64,000 nt of DNA from the NCBI RefSeq assembly GCF_018271995.1, contig NZ_JAGUCO010000015.1, positions 1-64,000 on the forward strand, read 5' to 3'. This DNA comes from Carboxylicivirga linearis. GTDB lineage: Bacteria; Bacteroidota; Bacteroidia; Bacteroidales; Marinilabiliaceae. A program made the translations under genes and the position numbers. The notes under the pieces are model-generated. The model was given only the letters and a program-made list of their open reading frames with translations, did no database searches and was not told where the DNA came from. Below, in pieces: positions 1 through 8,508 of this stretch. Within the stretch, counting starts at the first letter, position 1. Every line of letters begins with the position of its first letter.

Positions 1-71
1 CGATGAGGGAGTCGAACCCCCGACCCCTTGGGTGTAAACCAAGTGCTCTAAACCAACTGAGCTAATCGCCC
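1..71 (-). tRNA. tRNA-Val (anticodon TAC), 3' end cut by window edge
   Basis: Read on the minus strand, this folds as a tRNA: acceptor strand GGGCGAT, D stem GCTC/GAGC, anticodon stem CTTGG/CCAAG around loop TTTACAC (anticodon TAC, valine), and a T arm with loop TTCGACT. The last three acceptor bases lie outside the window. Over the shared length it is identical to the second copy at 129-203. Confidence 0.93.
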
Positions 72-128
72 TGAAATATTATTCAGGTTATTTAAAATTA
101 AACCTCACAGTCACCTTTGACTGATGAG

Positions 129-203
129 TGGGCGATGAGGGAGTCGAACCCCCGACCCCTTGGGTGTAAACCAAGTGCTCTAAACCAACTGAGCTAATCG
201 CCC
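129..203 (-). tRNA. tRNA-Val (anticodon TAC)
   Basis: Complete cloverleaf on the minus strand: 7-bp acceptor GGGCGAT/ATCGCCC with discriminator A, D arm, anticodon stem CTTGG/CCAAG with loop TTTACAC (TAC), 5-base variable loop and a standard T arm. CCA is not encoded, so it must be added after transcription. It lies 57 bp upstream, in the transcription direction, of an identical copy at 1-71, and the two are probably co-transcribed. Confidence 0.95.
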
Positions 204-266
204 TTTATCAAGATCTCTCCTGAAAAGCGATGCAAAAATATATCTCTTTTTTATCACCTCCAAATA

Positions 267-1571
267 TTATTGAATGTTTTCCAAGGTGTCAGCAACAATG
301 AATGTGCTTCCTCCGATGAATATCAAATCATTAGCATCTGCTATTTTTTTTGCTTTTTCTAAAGCTTCATGAGGAGTTGGGTAACAATCGCCTTCTAGTT
401 GATGATCTTTTGCCATTATTTGAAGCTTTTCTGATGCTATACTTCTTGGAATAGCAGCTTTAGTGAAATAATAAATGGCATCTTTAGGTAGTTGCGATAA
501 CACCTTTGCGTGATCTTTATCGTCCACCATTCCAATTATGAAATGCAAGGTTTTATAAGCAGTGTTTTTTATTTGCTCTACTATTAATTTAATACCTTCG
601 GCATTATGACCTGTGTCACAAACTATCCTTGGATTATATCCAATAGTTTGCCAACGTCCCAGTAGTCCAGTATTTGATACTACATTCTGCAGACCCTTGT
701 AAATATCATCTATTGAAATTGGAAAGCCTTTTTGTTGAAGTGATTCGATTGTGCATAAAGCTGTAACAATATTTTTACGTTGATAATTACCCAATAAATC
801 CAGTTTTAGGTTGGGATATTTTATTTGACCATTTTCAGATATCTGGAAAATTTGTTTTTCGTCAATACTAAATGTAGAGTAAGGTGCTTCCAATTTCTGA
901 TCTGCGAATGTAATGGGAGTAGATTTTGATTTTGCCAACTCAATAAATATTGGAGATGTTTCTTCCTGTGTTTGTCCAATAATAACAGGAATGTTCTCCT
1001 TGATAATACCTCCTTTTTCAGCTGCAACTTTGGGTAAGGTATCTCCTAAAAAAGTTGTATGGTCCAGTCCTATGTTAGTAATTACAGATAATTCAGGAGA
1101 GATGATGTTAGTTGAATCCAATCTTCCGCCCATTCCTACTTCTATTATGGCAATGTCAACTTTCTCATTCTTAAAGTATTCAAAGGCCATTGCAACTGTC
1201 ATCTCAAAAAAGGAAGGCTCAAGAGTGTTGATAATATCCTGATGGTTTTCCACAAAATCAATTACCGCTTGTTCCGAAATCATTTCACCATTCACTTTTA
1301 TTCTTTCTCTGAAATCAACTAAGTGAGGGGAAGTGTACAAACCTGTTTTATATCCGGCCTGTTGTAAAACCGAAGCAAGACAATGCGAAACGGATCCCTT
1401 CCCATTTGTTCCGGCAACATGTATCGTTTTGTAATTTTTATGTGGATGATTGAAATACTTATCCAGCTCAAGTGTAGTGTGTAAATCAGCTTTGTAAGCT
1501 GCTTGACCTACACGTTGATACATCGGTAGTTGACTGAATAAATAGTTCAGCGTTTCTTGATAGCTCTTCAT
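267..1571 (-). CDS. folC: Bifunctional folylpolyglutamate synthase / dihydrofolate synthase
   Basis: A 434-residue Mur-ligase-type enzyme that joins glutamate to dihydropteroate or tetrahydrofolate using ATP in the cytoplasm. The P-loop reads AGTNGKGSV (about residues 53-61), followed by the family's SPHL segment and the C-terminal ligase domain with CDTGHN near residue 317. Length is typical of FolC. The ATG at 1571 is supported by a perfect -7 box, TACATTTG, at 1602-1595, which gives a leader of about 17 nt. The gene is divergent from the PhoH gene. Bacterial FolC is usually bifunctional, but sequence alone does not prove both activities. Confidence 0.93.
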   Translation of the reverse strand: MKSYQETLNYLFSQLPMYQRVGQAAYKADLHTTLELDKYFNHPHKNYKTIHVAGTNGKGSVSHCLASVLQQAGYKTGLYTSPHLVDFRERIKVNGEMISEQAVIDFVENHQDIINTLEPSFFEMTVAMAFEYFKNEKVDIAIIEVGMGGRLDSTNIISPELSVITNIGLDHTTFLGDTLPKVAAEKGGIIKENIPVIIGQTQEETSPIFIELAKSKSTPITFADQKLEAPYSTFSIDEKQIFQISENGQIKYPNLKLDLLGNYQRKNIVTALCTIESLQQKGFPISIDDIYKGLQNVVSNTGLLGRWQTIGYNPRIVCDTGHNAEGIKLIVEQIKNTAYKTLHFIIGMVDDKDHAKVLSQLPKDAIYYFTKAAIPRSIASEKLQIMAKDHQLEGDCYPTPHEALEKAKKIADANDLIFIGGSTFIVADTLENIQ

Positions 1572-1594
1572 TGTTAATCAAAATTAATAATTCG

Positions 1595-1602
1595 CAAATG
1601 TA
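1595..1602 (-). promoter_or_regulatory. Predicted -7 promoter element for folC (TACATTTG)
   Basis: Exact match to the Bacteroidota -7 consensus TAnnTTTG on the minus strand, 24 bp upstream of the folC ATG. No well-placed -33 TTTG is visible. Confidence 0.55.
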
Positions 1603-1652
1603 CATCACGTCGAAATTTCCTTATCTTTAATAGCAACAGAAACCCTTTTTAT

Positions 1653-2972
1653 ATGGCTAAAAAAATATTTATTCTCGACACCAATGTTCTTCTTCACGAC
1701 CACAAATGTATATACAACTTAGAGGAAAATGATATAATCATTCCAATTGTTGTATTGGAAGAATTAGATAAGTTTAAGAAAGGTAATGATTTAATTAATT
1801 TTCAAGCTCGCGAATTTGCTCGTGAGATGGATAAAATAGCTGGTGAGAAACTTTTTAAGGATGGAGTTGCTCTTGGAAAAGGTTTAGGTAAGCTTTTTGT
1901 AGCAACAGGTAAGCCATTGCCGGAGGAAATGAAAGACTCGTTTAGTGAGCATACCGCTGATCATCGAATTTTAGCTATTGCGCTTCATATTAAATCTAAA
2001 TTTCCTCGACGTCAATCAATATTGATTACTAAGGATATTAATTTACGCTTGAAGGCGAAATCTCTTGGGCTTAAGTCTGAGGATTATGAAAACGATAAGG
2101 TTAAAGATATTGATATACTAAGTCATGGAGTCGAGATTCATGAAAATTTCGATAAAAGTATGATTGAGGCATTGTATACCCATCCGGGAATACCTGAAGT
2201 GGAATTTCCTGCCGATGAAGACTTGCCTCCAAATCAATACTTTGTGCTTCGTAATGGCAATCAAAGTGTATTGGCTTTTCATGATAAGGTTTCGGGATTA
2301 ATTAAAAGAGTAGAAAAACATACTGCCTATGGAATTGAACCGCGAAATGCCGAGCAAACTTTCTCATTGGATGCTTTACTAAATCCTGATATAAAATTAG
2401 TATCCTTAACCGGTAAGGCCGGGACTGGTAAAACATTATTGGCTTTGGCCGCTGCAATGCAGCAGTTTCAGATGTATAATCAAATATTATTAGCACGCCC
2501 AATAGTGCCTTTGGCAAACCGCGATTTAGGTTTTCTACCTGGCGACGTTAATGAGAAAATTGGTCCGTATATGCAGCCGTTATTTGATAATCTGGGGGTG
2601 ATAAAAAGTAGATTTAAGCCAACTAGTAAAGAAGTTAATCGGATAGATGAAATGGTGAAGAATGAGCAATTAGTAATTACTCCTTTGGCATATATAAGAG
2701 GTAGAAGTTTATCAGATGCCTATTTTATTATTGATGAGGCTCAAAACCTGACGCCTCATGAGGTAAAAACCATAATTACTAGAGCTGGTGAAGGAACTAA
2801 GCTTATATTTACCGGAGATGTTCAACAGATTGATTCACCTTATTTGGATATGCAATCGAATGGTTTGGCCTATATGACAGATAAAATGCGTGGTCAGGAG
2901 TTATTTGCGCATATAAACCTGGTTAAAGGGGAAAGAAGTTATTTGGCTGAATTAGCATCAAATCTTCTATAG
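1653..2972 (+). CDS. PIN-domain / PhoH-family ATPase
   Basis: A 439-residue cytoplasmic protein with two domains. The N-terminal PIN domain (about 1-150) opens with ILDTNVLLHD and has further acidic residues (VLEELD, TKDINLRLKAK), as in PIN ribonucleases. The C-terminal PhoH domain (about 230-439) has Walker A GKAGTGKT and Walker B FIIDEAQ followed by TGDVQQID. This is the PhoH2-like architecture, in which a nuclease-type domain is fused to a helicase-like ATPase. Such proteins are inferred to act on RNA; the substrate here is unknown. A strong terminator follows, so the gene is probably monocistronic. Confidence 0.9.
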   Translation: MAKKIFILDTNVLLHDHKCIYNLEENDIIIPIVVLEELDKFKKGNDLINFQAREFAREMDKIAGEKLFKDGVALGKGLGKLFVATGKPLPEEMKDSFSEHTADHRILAIALHIKSKFPRRQSILITKDINLRLKAKSLGLKSEDYENDKVKDIDILSHGVEIHENFDKSMIEALYTHPGIPEVEFPADEDLPPNQYFVLRNGNQSVLAFHDKVSGLIKRVEKHTAYGIEPRNAEQTFSLDALLNPDIKLVSLTGKAGTGKTLLALAAAMQQFQMYNQILLARPIVPLANRDLGFLPGDVNEKIGPYMQPLFDNLGVIKSRFKPTSKEVNRIDEMVKNEQLVITPLAYIRGRSLSDAYFIIDEAQNLTPHEVKTIITRAGEGTKLIFTGDVQQIDSPYLDMQSNGLAYMTDKMRGQELFAHINLVKGERSYLAELASNLL

Positions 2973-2998
2973 AGAGAATACTAATAAATTATGAAGTT

Positions 2999-3034
2999 TA
3001 GCCCTTAACATTTCTTAAGGGCTAGTTTTTTTTT
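2999..3034 (+). terminator. Rho-independent terminator after the phoH gene
   Basis: Perfect 10-bp stem TAGCCCTTAA/TTAAGGGCTA (2999-3008 and 3015-3024) with a 6-nt loop and a run of nine T at 3026-3034. Confidence 0.9.
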
Positions 3035-3063
3035 AGAAAGCCTTTAAATAGCTTACTTTTTCA

Positions 3064-3071
3064 TAATTTTG
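3064..3071 (+). promoter_or_regulatory. Predicted -7 promoter element for the mtaB operon (TAATTTTG)
   Basis: Exact TAnnTTTG match between the preceding terminator and mtaB. It overlaps the upstream in-frame TTG at 3069, so transcription should start near 3078. That excludes the TTG as initiator and supports the ATG at 3090. Confidence 0.6.
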
Positions 3072-3089
3072 GCGTCTAAAGTAAGGCAG

Positions 3090-4412
3090 ATGATTGACCA
3101 ATCGGTTTTTAAAAACAGAAAAGTAGCATTCCATACATTTGGTTGTAAATTAAATTTCAGCGAAACTTCAACCGTTGCAGCAACTATGATGGAAGCTGGG
3201 TTTTCAAAGGTTTCACTAACTGAAAAAGCGGATGTTTATGTTTTTAATACTTGCTCAGTTACTGAGTTGGCCGATAAAAAATGTAAGCAGGTAATTCGTA
3301 AAGCCATCAAGCAAAATCCTGATGCTTATATTGTCGTGACAGGGTGTTTTGCTCAGTTAAAACCCGAAGATGTTGCCCATATTGAGGGTGTTGATTTGGT
3401 GTTGGGATCGGATGAAAAATTCGACATTCTGCAATATATGCATGATGGAAAAAAACATGAGACTACCGAGGTATTTGCCGGAAATATTGGTAAGAATAAG
3501 AAGTTTCAACCATCATTTTCTTTTGGTGATCGTACTCGTTGTTTTTTGAAGGTACAGGATGGGTGTGATTATTTTTGTTCGTATTGTACCATACCTTTGG
3601 CACGAGGTAGAAGCCGAAGTGATAGTGTGGTTAATACTGTTTTGCAGGCAAAGAAGGCAGCTAAGTCAGGTGCAAAGGAAATTATTTTAACAGGTGTAAA
3701 TATTGGTGATTTTGGAAAAGGAACGGATGAAACATTTTTTGACTTGATTAAAGCATTGGATAAAGTTGAGGAAATAGATAGATTTCGTATTTCGTCAATT
3801 GAACCGAACCTGTTAACGGATGAAATAATTGAATTTGTTGGTCAGTCAAAAAGATTTATGCCACATTTTCATATTCCACTTCAGTCGGGGTGTGATAAAA
3901 TACTTACGTTGATGAAGCGAAAGTATGACACACAACTTTTTAAGCAGAGGGTTGAAAAAGTAAAATCTGTAATGTCGAATGCCTTTATTGGAGTTGATGT
4001 GATAACTGGTGTGAGAGGTGAGTCAGATGAAGATTTTGAAACAACCTATCAGTTTTTAGATAATCTGGATATTACGCAACTACATGTTTTTACGTATTCT
4101 GAGCGGCCTAATACTAAGGCTTTAAAAATTGAAGGAGTGGTGCCTATTCATGTTCGAAAAGAGCGTAGTAAGAAACTTCATGAGTTATCTGATCAAAAGA
4201 CTCTAGCTTTTTATAAGCAGCATGTGGGGACTGAAACGGAGGTGTTGTTCGAGAAATCTGAACACGAAGGCTATATGACAGGGTATACACCTAACTATTT
4301 GAAATCAGAAATAAAATATGATTCAGCATTGGTTAATCAAATCGCAAAAGTTAAGTTAAAACATTTGACTTTAAACGATATGGCTATGAGTGTTGAAATG
4401 ATCAAACCATAA
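3090..4412 (+). CDS. mtaB: tRNA t6A37 methylthiotransferase MtaB
   Basis: A radical-SAM methylthiotransferase that converts t6A to ms2t6A at position 37 of tRNAs reading ANN codons. The N-terminal domain contains HTFGCKLNFSE and later cysteines in NTCSVTE and VTGCFAQ, the ligands expected for the second Fe-S cluster. The radical-SAM CxxxCxxC motif is CDYFCSYC followed by TIPLARGRSRS, the MtaB signature. A C-terminal TRAM-like region follows. From ATG 3090 the product is 440 aa. An in-frame TTG at 3069 lies inside a promoter box and is rejected as the start. First gene of an operon with the next three. Confidence 0.93.
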   Translation: MIDQSVFKNRKVAFHTFGCKLNFSETSTVAATMMEAGFSKVSLTEKADVYVFNTCSVTELADKKCKQVIRKAIKQNPDAYIVVTGCFAQLKPEDVAHIEGVDLVLGSDEKFDILQYMHDGKKHETTEVFAGNIGKNKKFQPSFSFGDRTRCFLKVQDGCDYFCSYCTIPLARGRSRSDSVVNTVLQAKKAAKSGAKEIILTGVNIGDFGKGTDETFFDLIKALDKVEEIDRFRISSIEPNLLTDEIIEFVGQSKRFMPHFHIPLQSGCDKILTLMKRKYDTQLFKQRVEKVKSVMSNAFIGVDVITGVRGESDEDFETTYQFLDNLDITQLHVFTYSERPNTKALKIEGVVPIHVRKERSKKLHELSDQKTLAFYKQHVGTETEVLFEKSEHEGYMTGYTPNYLKSEIKYDSALVNQIAKVKLKHLTLNDMAMSVEMIKP

Positions 4413-4415
4413 TAT

Positions 4416-5207
4416 ATGAATTACAAAAATATCTGTGAATCTGTTTGTGAGATTGCTCGATCAACAGGTTTATTTATCAAAGAAGAAAGGCAAAATGCAA
4501 TCTTAAATATTGAGACCAAAGGAAGTAATGATTTTGTTACACACATCGATAAGGCTTCGGAAAGAAGAATTGTTGATGGTCTTAAAAAGCTTCTTCCGGA
4601 AGCTGGTTTTATTGCTGAAGAAGGAACAGAGGATGTTCGTGGTGATAAATTTAATTGGATAATTGATCCGATTGATGGGACAACCAATTTTATTCATGGA
4701 TTATCTCCTTATGCAGTCAGTATTGCCTTGATGGAAGATGATAAAATGGTTGTTGGTGTGGTTTATGAAGTAGGTCTTGATGAGTGCTTTTATTCGTGGA
4801 AAGGAGGGCAAGCTTACTTGAATGGGAAAGTTATTGAAGTGTCAAAGGCACCAACCGTAGCTGATAGTTTGGTTGCAACCGGATTTCCTTATTCTAATTT
4901 TAGCAGAATGGATGGATTTAAGGAGTCGCTCGATTATTTTATGATGAATTCCCATGGTTTGCGCCGCTTGGGCTCTGCTGCTACTGATTTAGTTTATGTA
5001 GCCTGTGGACGTTTTGAATCTTTCTATGAATATGATTTAAAACCTTGGGATGTAGCTGCCGGAGCTTTTATTGTGGAACAAGCAGGAGGAAAGGTTTGCG
5101 ATTTTTCAAAAGGTGACAATTACATTTTTGGTCGCGAGATTATTGCAAGTAACAAGGCTACATTCGATGAATTTAGCAACGCTATTTATAAATTGATGGT
5201 TAAATAA
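4416..5207 (+). CDS. Inositol monophosphatase family protein (SuhB-like)
   Basis: A 263-residue cytoplasmic Mg-dependent sugar or inositol phosphatase. Metal-binding motifs are present in order: EEGTED, then DPIDGTTNF, then PWDVAAGAFIVEQAGG. Length and motifs fit the SuhB/IMPase superfamily, which includes inositol monophosphatases and related phosphatases such as CysQ; the true substrate cannot be read from sequence. It starts 3 bp after mtaB and ends directly against the acyltransferase ATG, so it belongs to the same operon. Confidence 0.88.
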   Translation: MNYKNICESVCEIARSTGLFIKEERQNAILNIETKGSNDFVTHIDKASERRIVDGLKKLLPEAGFIAEEGTEDVRGDKFNWIIDPIDGTTNFIHGLSPYAVSIALMEDDKMVVGVVYEVGLDECFYSWKGGQAYLNGKVIEVSKAPTVADSLVATGFPYSNFSRMDGFKESLDYFMMNSHGLRRLGSAATDLVYVACGRFESFYEYDLKPWDVAAGAFIVEQAGGKVCDFSKGDNYIFGREIIASNKATFDEFSNAIYKLMVK

Positions 5208-6089
5208 ATGAAGGCTTTTTTTACTAACATTTTCATTGGTATACTATGGGTAGGTAGTTTGTTGCCAATGCGTGTGTTGTATGTTTTTGCTGATTTCTAT
5301 TATATCCTAATACGTCTGGTAGGTTATCGTCGTAAGGTAATTGAGGAAAACCTAAAATATTCTTTCCCGGAAAAGTCTTTTAAAGAGATTAAAAAGATAC
5401 GTAATAAGTTTTATCGTCATTTTTGCGATTTGTTTGTTGAGACTACCAAGATTCAAACCATGAGTGAGGCTGAAATGAAGAAAAGAGTTAAGTATAATAA
5501 CTTGGAGTTTATTGATAAAGCTTATGATGAGGGGAAAGATGTTGTTGCAGTAATGGCGCATTATAATAACTGGGAGTGGGTTCCAAGTATTAACTTACAT
5601 TGTAAAGCCTTAGGGTGTGATGTTTATCGTCCTTTAAAAAATAAGCAGTTTGATGCTTATATGTTGAAACTGAGAGAGCGATGGGGGAATAAAAATTTTA
5701 CAATGAAAGCAACTTTGAAAGAAGTGGTTAAGTTAAAGAAAGCCAATCAGCGTTTTATACTGGGGTTAATTGCAGATCAAAGTCCAGGAAGAAAAGAAAT
5801 TCAATATTGGACAAGTTTCTTAAATCAGAATACCCCTGTTCTTACCGGGCCTGAAAAAATTGCGAAGTTAACCAAGTCGCCCGTTGTTTATTTAGACATG
5901 CAAAAGGTAAAACGAGGTTATTATGAGGTGAATATTGTTCCTATGGTTGAGGATAGTGAAGTTAGTAGTGGACACGAAATTACCGATAAATATATTCAGT
6001 ACCTTGAGCAGGTTATAATTAAAAAACCAGAAAACTGGTTGTGGTCACACCGTAGATGGAAATACGTAAACGAAAGAAGAATTAACTAA
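5208..6089 (+). CDS. Lipid A biosynthesis acyltransferase family protein (LpxL/HtrB-like)
   Basis: A 293-residue inner-membrane acyltransferase of the lysophospholipid acyltransferase superfamily. There is an N-terminal hydrophobic anchor (about 5-25), the catalytic HxxxxW-type motif AHYNNWEW (about 118-125), the DQSPG motif (about 195), and the TGPEKIAKLT segment seen in LpxL/LpxM homologues. Expected role: adding a secondary acyl chain to lipid A at the cytoplasmic face. The start codon immediately follows the upstream TAA, suggesting translational coupling. Acyl-chain and position specificity are unknown. Confidence 0.88.
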   Translation: MKAFFTNIFIGILWVGSLLPMRVLYVFADFYYILIRLVGYRRKVIEENLKYSFPEKSFKEIKKIRNKFYRHFCDLFVETTKIQTMSEAEMKKRVKYNNLEFIDKAYDEGKDVVAVMAHYNNWEWVPSINLHCKALGCDVYRPLKNKQFDAYMLKLRERWGNKNFTMKATLKEVVKLKKANQRFILGLIADQSPGRKEIQYWTSFLNQNTPVLTGPEKIAKLTKSPVVYLDMQKVKRGYYEVNIVPMVEDSEVSSGHEITDKYIQYLEQVIIKKPENWLWSHRRWKYVNERRIN

Positions 6090-6105
6090 CCTAGCATTGT
6101 AACTG

Positions 6106-7137
6106 ATGTCAAAAACTGCTGTTGTAATTTTAAACTGGAATGGAAAAACATTGCTTGAAAAATTCCTTCCGGTTGTTATTAAAAATTCCAATCGTCCGGA
6201 TGTTGAAATTATTGTGGCAGATAATGCTTCTTCAGATGAAAGTGTTGACTATCTAAAAAATAAATTTCCTGATGTTCAGATAATATCATTAGATAAAAAC
6301 TATGGTTTTGCCGGAGGATATAATAGAGCACTAAAAAAAGTTGATGCCGATTATTATCTCTTATTAAATAGTGATGTAGCACCTGTTGAAGGCTGGCTCG
6401 ATCCTTTAATAAAGGCAATGGATACCGATCATAATTTGGCTGCCTGCATGCCTAAAATCAGAGCCTATAATCAACCTGAAAAATTTGAGTACGCGGGTGC
6501 TTCTGGTGGATATATGGATGTGTTTGGCTATCCGTTTTGTCGAGGAAGAATTCTAAACGAAATAGAGCAGGACAGAGGTCAGTATAATGATCCTCAATCT
6601 GTATTCTGGGCTACTGGTGCTTCCTTAATGATAAGAGCTGATTTGTATCAACAGGCAGGAGGATTGGATGAGTCATTTTTTGCTCATATGGAAGAAATTG
6701 ATCTTTGTTGGAGGATAAAAAATATGGGTTACAGCATAAAAGTCTTTCCATCATCAGAAGTGCTGCATGTTGGAGGTGCTACCTTAGATCAGCAGCATCC
6801 TCGTAAAACGTATCTTAACTTCCGGAACAACCTGCTGATGATGTTAAAGAATTTAAGTGGGAAAAGCATCTTTCCTGTTATTGTTTTCAGAATGATTTTA
6901 GACGGAGTAGCCGCATTTCATTTTTTTATTAAAGGTGAGTTTCGTTTTGCTGCAGCTGTATTTAATGCTCATATGTCTTTCTATCGATTACTGCCATCTG
7001 CATGGGTAAAGCGAAGACATCAAAAGCATTTAAGGCGAGTTTCAAAACACAAAGAAATATATCCGCAGAGCATTATCTGGGCATTTTATTTTAAAAAAGT
7101 GAAGCTGTTTAGTGAATTAAAACATTTTCACTTATAG
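6106..7137 (+). CDS. Family 2 glycosyltransferase (rhamnosyltransferase-like)
   Basis: A 343-residue GT-A fold glycosyltransferase. It opens with TAVVILNWNG, has ADNASSD for nucleotide binding, a DxD-like LNSDVAP, and the acceptor-side motif EEIDLCWR near residue 200. The C-terminal 100 residues include a hydrophobic, membrane-associated stretch. The type resembles WbbL-like enzymes of surface polysaccharide synthesis, and the position behind an LpxL-like gene suggests cell-envelope glycan or lipid modification. Its 3' end overlaps murF by 6 bp, tail to tail. Donor and acceptor are unknown. Confidence 0.87.
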   Translation: MSKTAVVILNWNGKTLLEKFLPVVIKNSNRPDVEIIVADNASSDESVDYLKNKFPDVQIISLDKNYGFAGGYNRALKKVDADYYLLLNSDVAPVEGWLDPLIKAMDTDHNLAACMPKIRAYNQPEKFEYAGASGGYMDVFGYPFCRGRILNEIEQDRGQYNDPQSVFWATGASLMIRADLYQQAGGLDESFFAHMEEIDLCWRIKNMGYSIKVFPSSEVLHVGGATLDQQHPRKTYLNFRNNLLMMLKNLSGKSIFPVIVFRMILDGVAAFHFFIKGEFRFAAAVFNAHMSFYRLLPSAWVKRRHQKHLRRVSKHKEIYPQSIIWAFYFKKVKLFSELKHFHL

Positions 7138-8421
7138 GAAAGGTAGAAGTTCTTCCAGTTTATTGCTTCTAGATCCCTTAATGAGAATATACGCCTCTTT
7201 AGGGGGATTCTGTTTGATAAAATTAATGCAATCATTATTATTTGAAAAATGATTGTAAGATCCATTAATTCCTGAGAACTCATCGCCAATTAGTAAGACC
7301 TTTGAAAACTCACAATCGTCAATAGTTTTAATGAGTTTTTTATGTTCCGAAAGAGAGTCGTTTCCTAATTCTTTCATCCCTCCAAGTATAATCCACTTTT
7401 TATTTTCCTGAATCTGATTGAAGTTGTCTAACGCAACAGCCATGCTTGATGGATTAGCATTGTACGCATCCATAATAATCCTGTTGTTTTTAGAATTTAT
7501 GAATTGAGAACGATTATTTGTTGGTTGATAGCTGCTGATTGCATGATTTATTGCCTCAGGGCTAATATTAAAATATCTTCCAATAGCTATTGCCGCATTT
7601 ATGTTTTCAAGATTATATGCTCCAATCAAATTAGTTGATGTATTATATTCTTTATTTAGTTGTTTATCAGTCCAGTTAATTTTTACAAAAGGTGCAGCAT
7701 TCGTAAGTTGAACTTCAATATCAGTTTTTCTTCCGAACTCGAACCTCAATTTGTTTTGAGTAGCCATTTCCTGCAGATGCGAATTCTCATGGTTGATAAA
7801 TATGAGTTTATCATTTTTAGCAGCATAATCATACATCTCCCCTTTGGCTTTTTTTACTCCTTCGAATGAGCCAAATCCTTCAAGGTGTGCTTTTCCTACG
7901 TTTGTTATGATGCAGTAATCAGGCTCAGCTATGGCGCATAAAAGTCCTATCTCTCCTATATGATTGGCACCCATTTCTACAATTCCCATTGCCATTTCTT
8001 TAGTAAAAGATAAAAGTGTCAGCGGAACTCCAATGTGATTGTTGAAATTACCTTTGGTTGCTTTGGTTTTAAATTTTTCAGAGAGTACCGCATTAATTAA
8101 TTCCTTAGTGGTGGTTTTACCATTGGTACCTGTTATGGAGATAATAGGGAATGAAAGCTGTCTGCGGTGAAATTGTGCAAGTTCTTGAAGTGTCTTTAAT
8201 GTGTCTTCAACAATAAATACATTCTTGAGATGTGCAAGATTTGGATTATTAGTGATGGCATATTTTGCTCCTTTTAATAATACCTCCTCTACATATTTAT
8301 TACCATCAAAGTTTTCTCCCTTGAGAGCGACAAACATAGCTTCATCAGGACAGTTTCTGCTATCTGTAGAAATACCGGTTGAGTCACAAAACGCCTTATA
8401 TATATCATTTATTTCAGCCAT
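7132..8421 (-). CDS. murF: UDP-N-acetylmuramoyl-tripeptide--D-alanyl-D-alanine ligase
   Basis: A 429-residue Mur ligase that adds D-Ala-D-Ala to the UDP-MurNAc tripeptide in peptidoglycan synthesis. Visible features are an N-terminal substrate domain with STDSRNCPDEAMFVALKGENFDGN, the ATP loop ITGTNGKTTTKE, EMGANHIGEIGLL, and AYNANPSSM in the C-terminal domain. Length is normal for MurF. It lies downstream of gldJ on the same strand, but a strong terminator separates them. No exact TAnnTTTG was found directly upstream. Confidence 0.95.
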   Translation of the reverse strand: MAEINDIYKAFCDSTGISTDSRNCPDEAMFVALKGENFDGNKYVEEVLLKGAKYAITNNPNLAHLKNVFIVEDTLKTLQELAQFHRRQLSFPIISITGTNGKTTTKELINAVLSEKFKTKATKGNFNNHIGVPLTLLSFTKEMAMGIVEMGANHIGEIGLLCAIAEPDYCIITNVGKAHLEGFGSFEGVKKAKGEMYDYAAKNDKLIFINHENSHLQEMATQNKLRFEFGRKTDIEVQLTNAAPFVKINWTDKQLNKEYNTSTNLIGAYNLENINAAIAIGRYFNISPEAINHAISSYQPTNNRSQFINSKNNRIIMDAYNANPSSMAVALDNFNQIQENKKWIILGGMKELGNDSLSEHKKLIKTIDDCEFSKVLLIGDEFSGINGSYNHFSNNNDCINFIKQNPPKEAYILIKGSRSNKLEELLPFL

Positions 8422-8450
8422 AAACCAAGAATATTTATTTAGCGAAAATA

Positions 8451-8484
8451 AAAAAAAGAGGTTGACTTATAAAGTCAACCTCTT
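8451..8484 (-). terminator. Terminator after gldJ
   Basis: Perfect 13-bp stem AAGAGGTTGACTT (8456-8468) with its complement (8472-8484) and a 3-nt loop, followed on the minus strand by a T run (8457-8451). It should separate gldJ from murF transcription. Confidence 0.9.
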
Positions 8485-8508
8485 ATATCTATGGAATTAT
8501 CTGCTATT

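Noticed and set aside
913-1242. Open frame on the plus strand inside folC
   Set aside because: It is the antisense shadow of a well-supported gene, with no recognisable domain.
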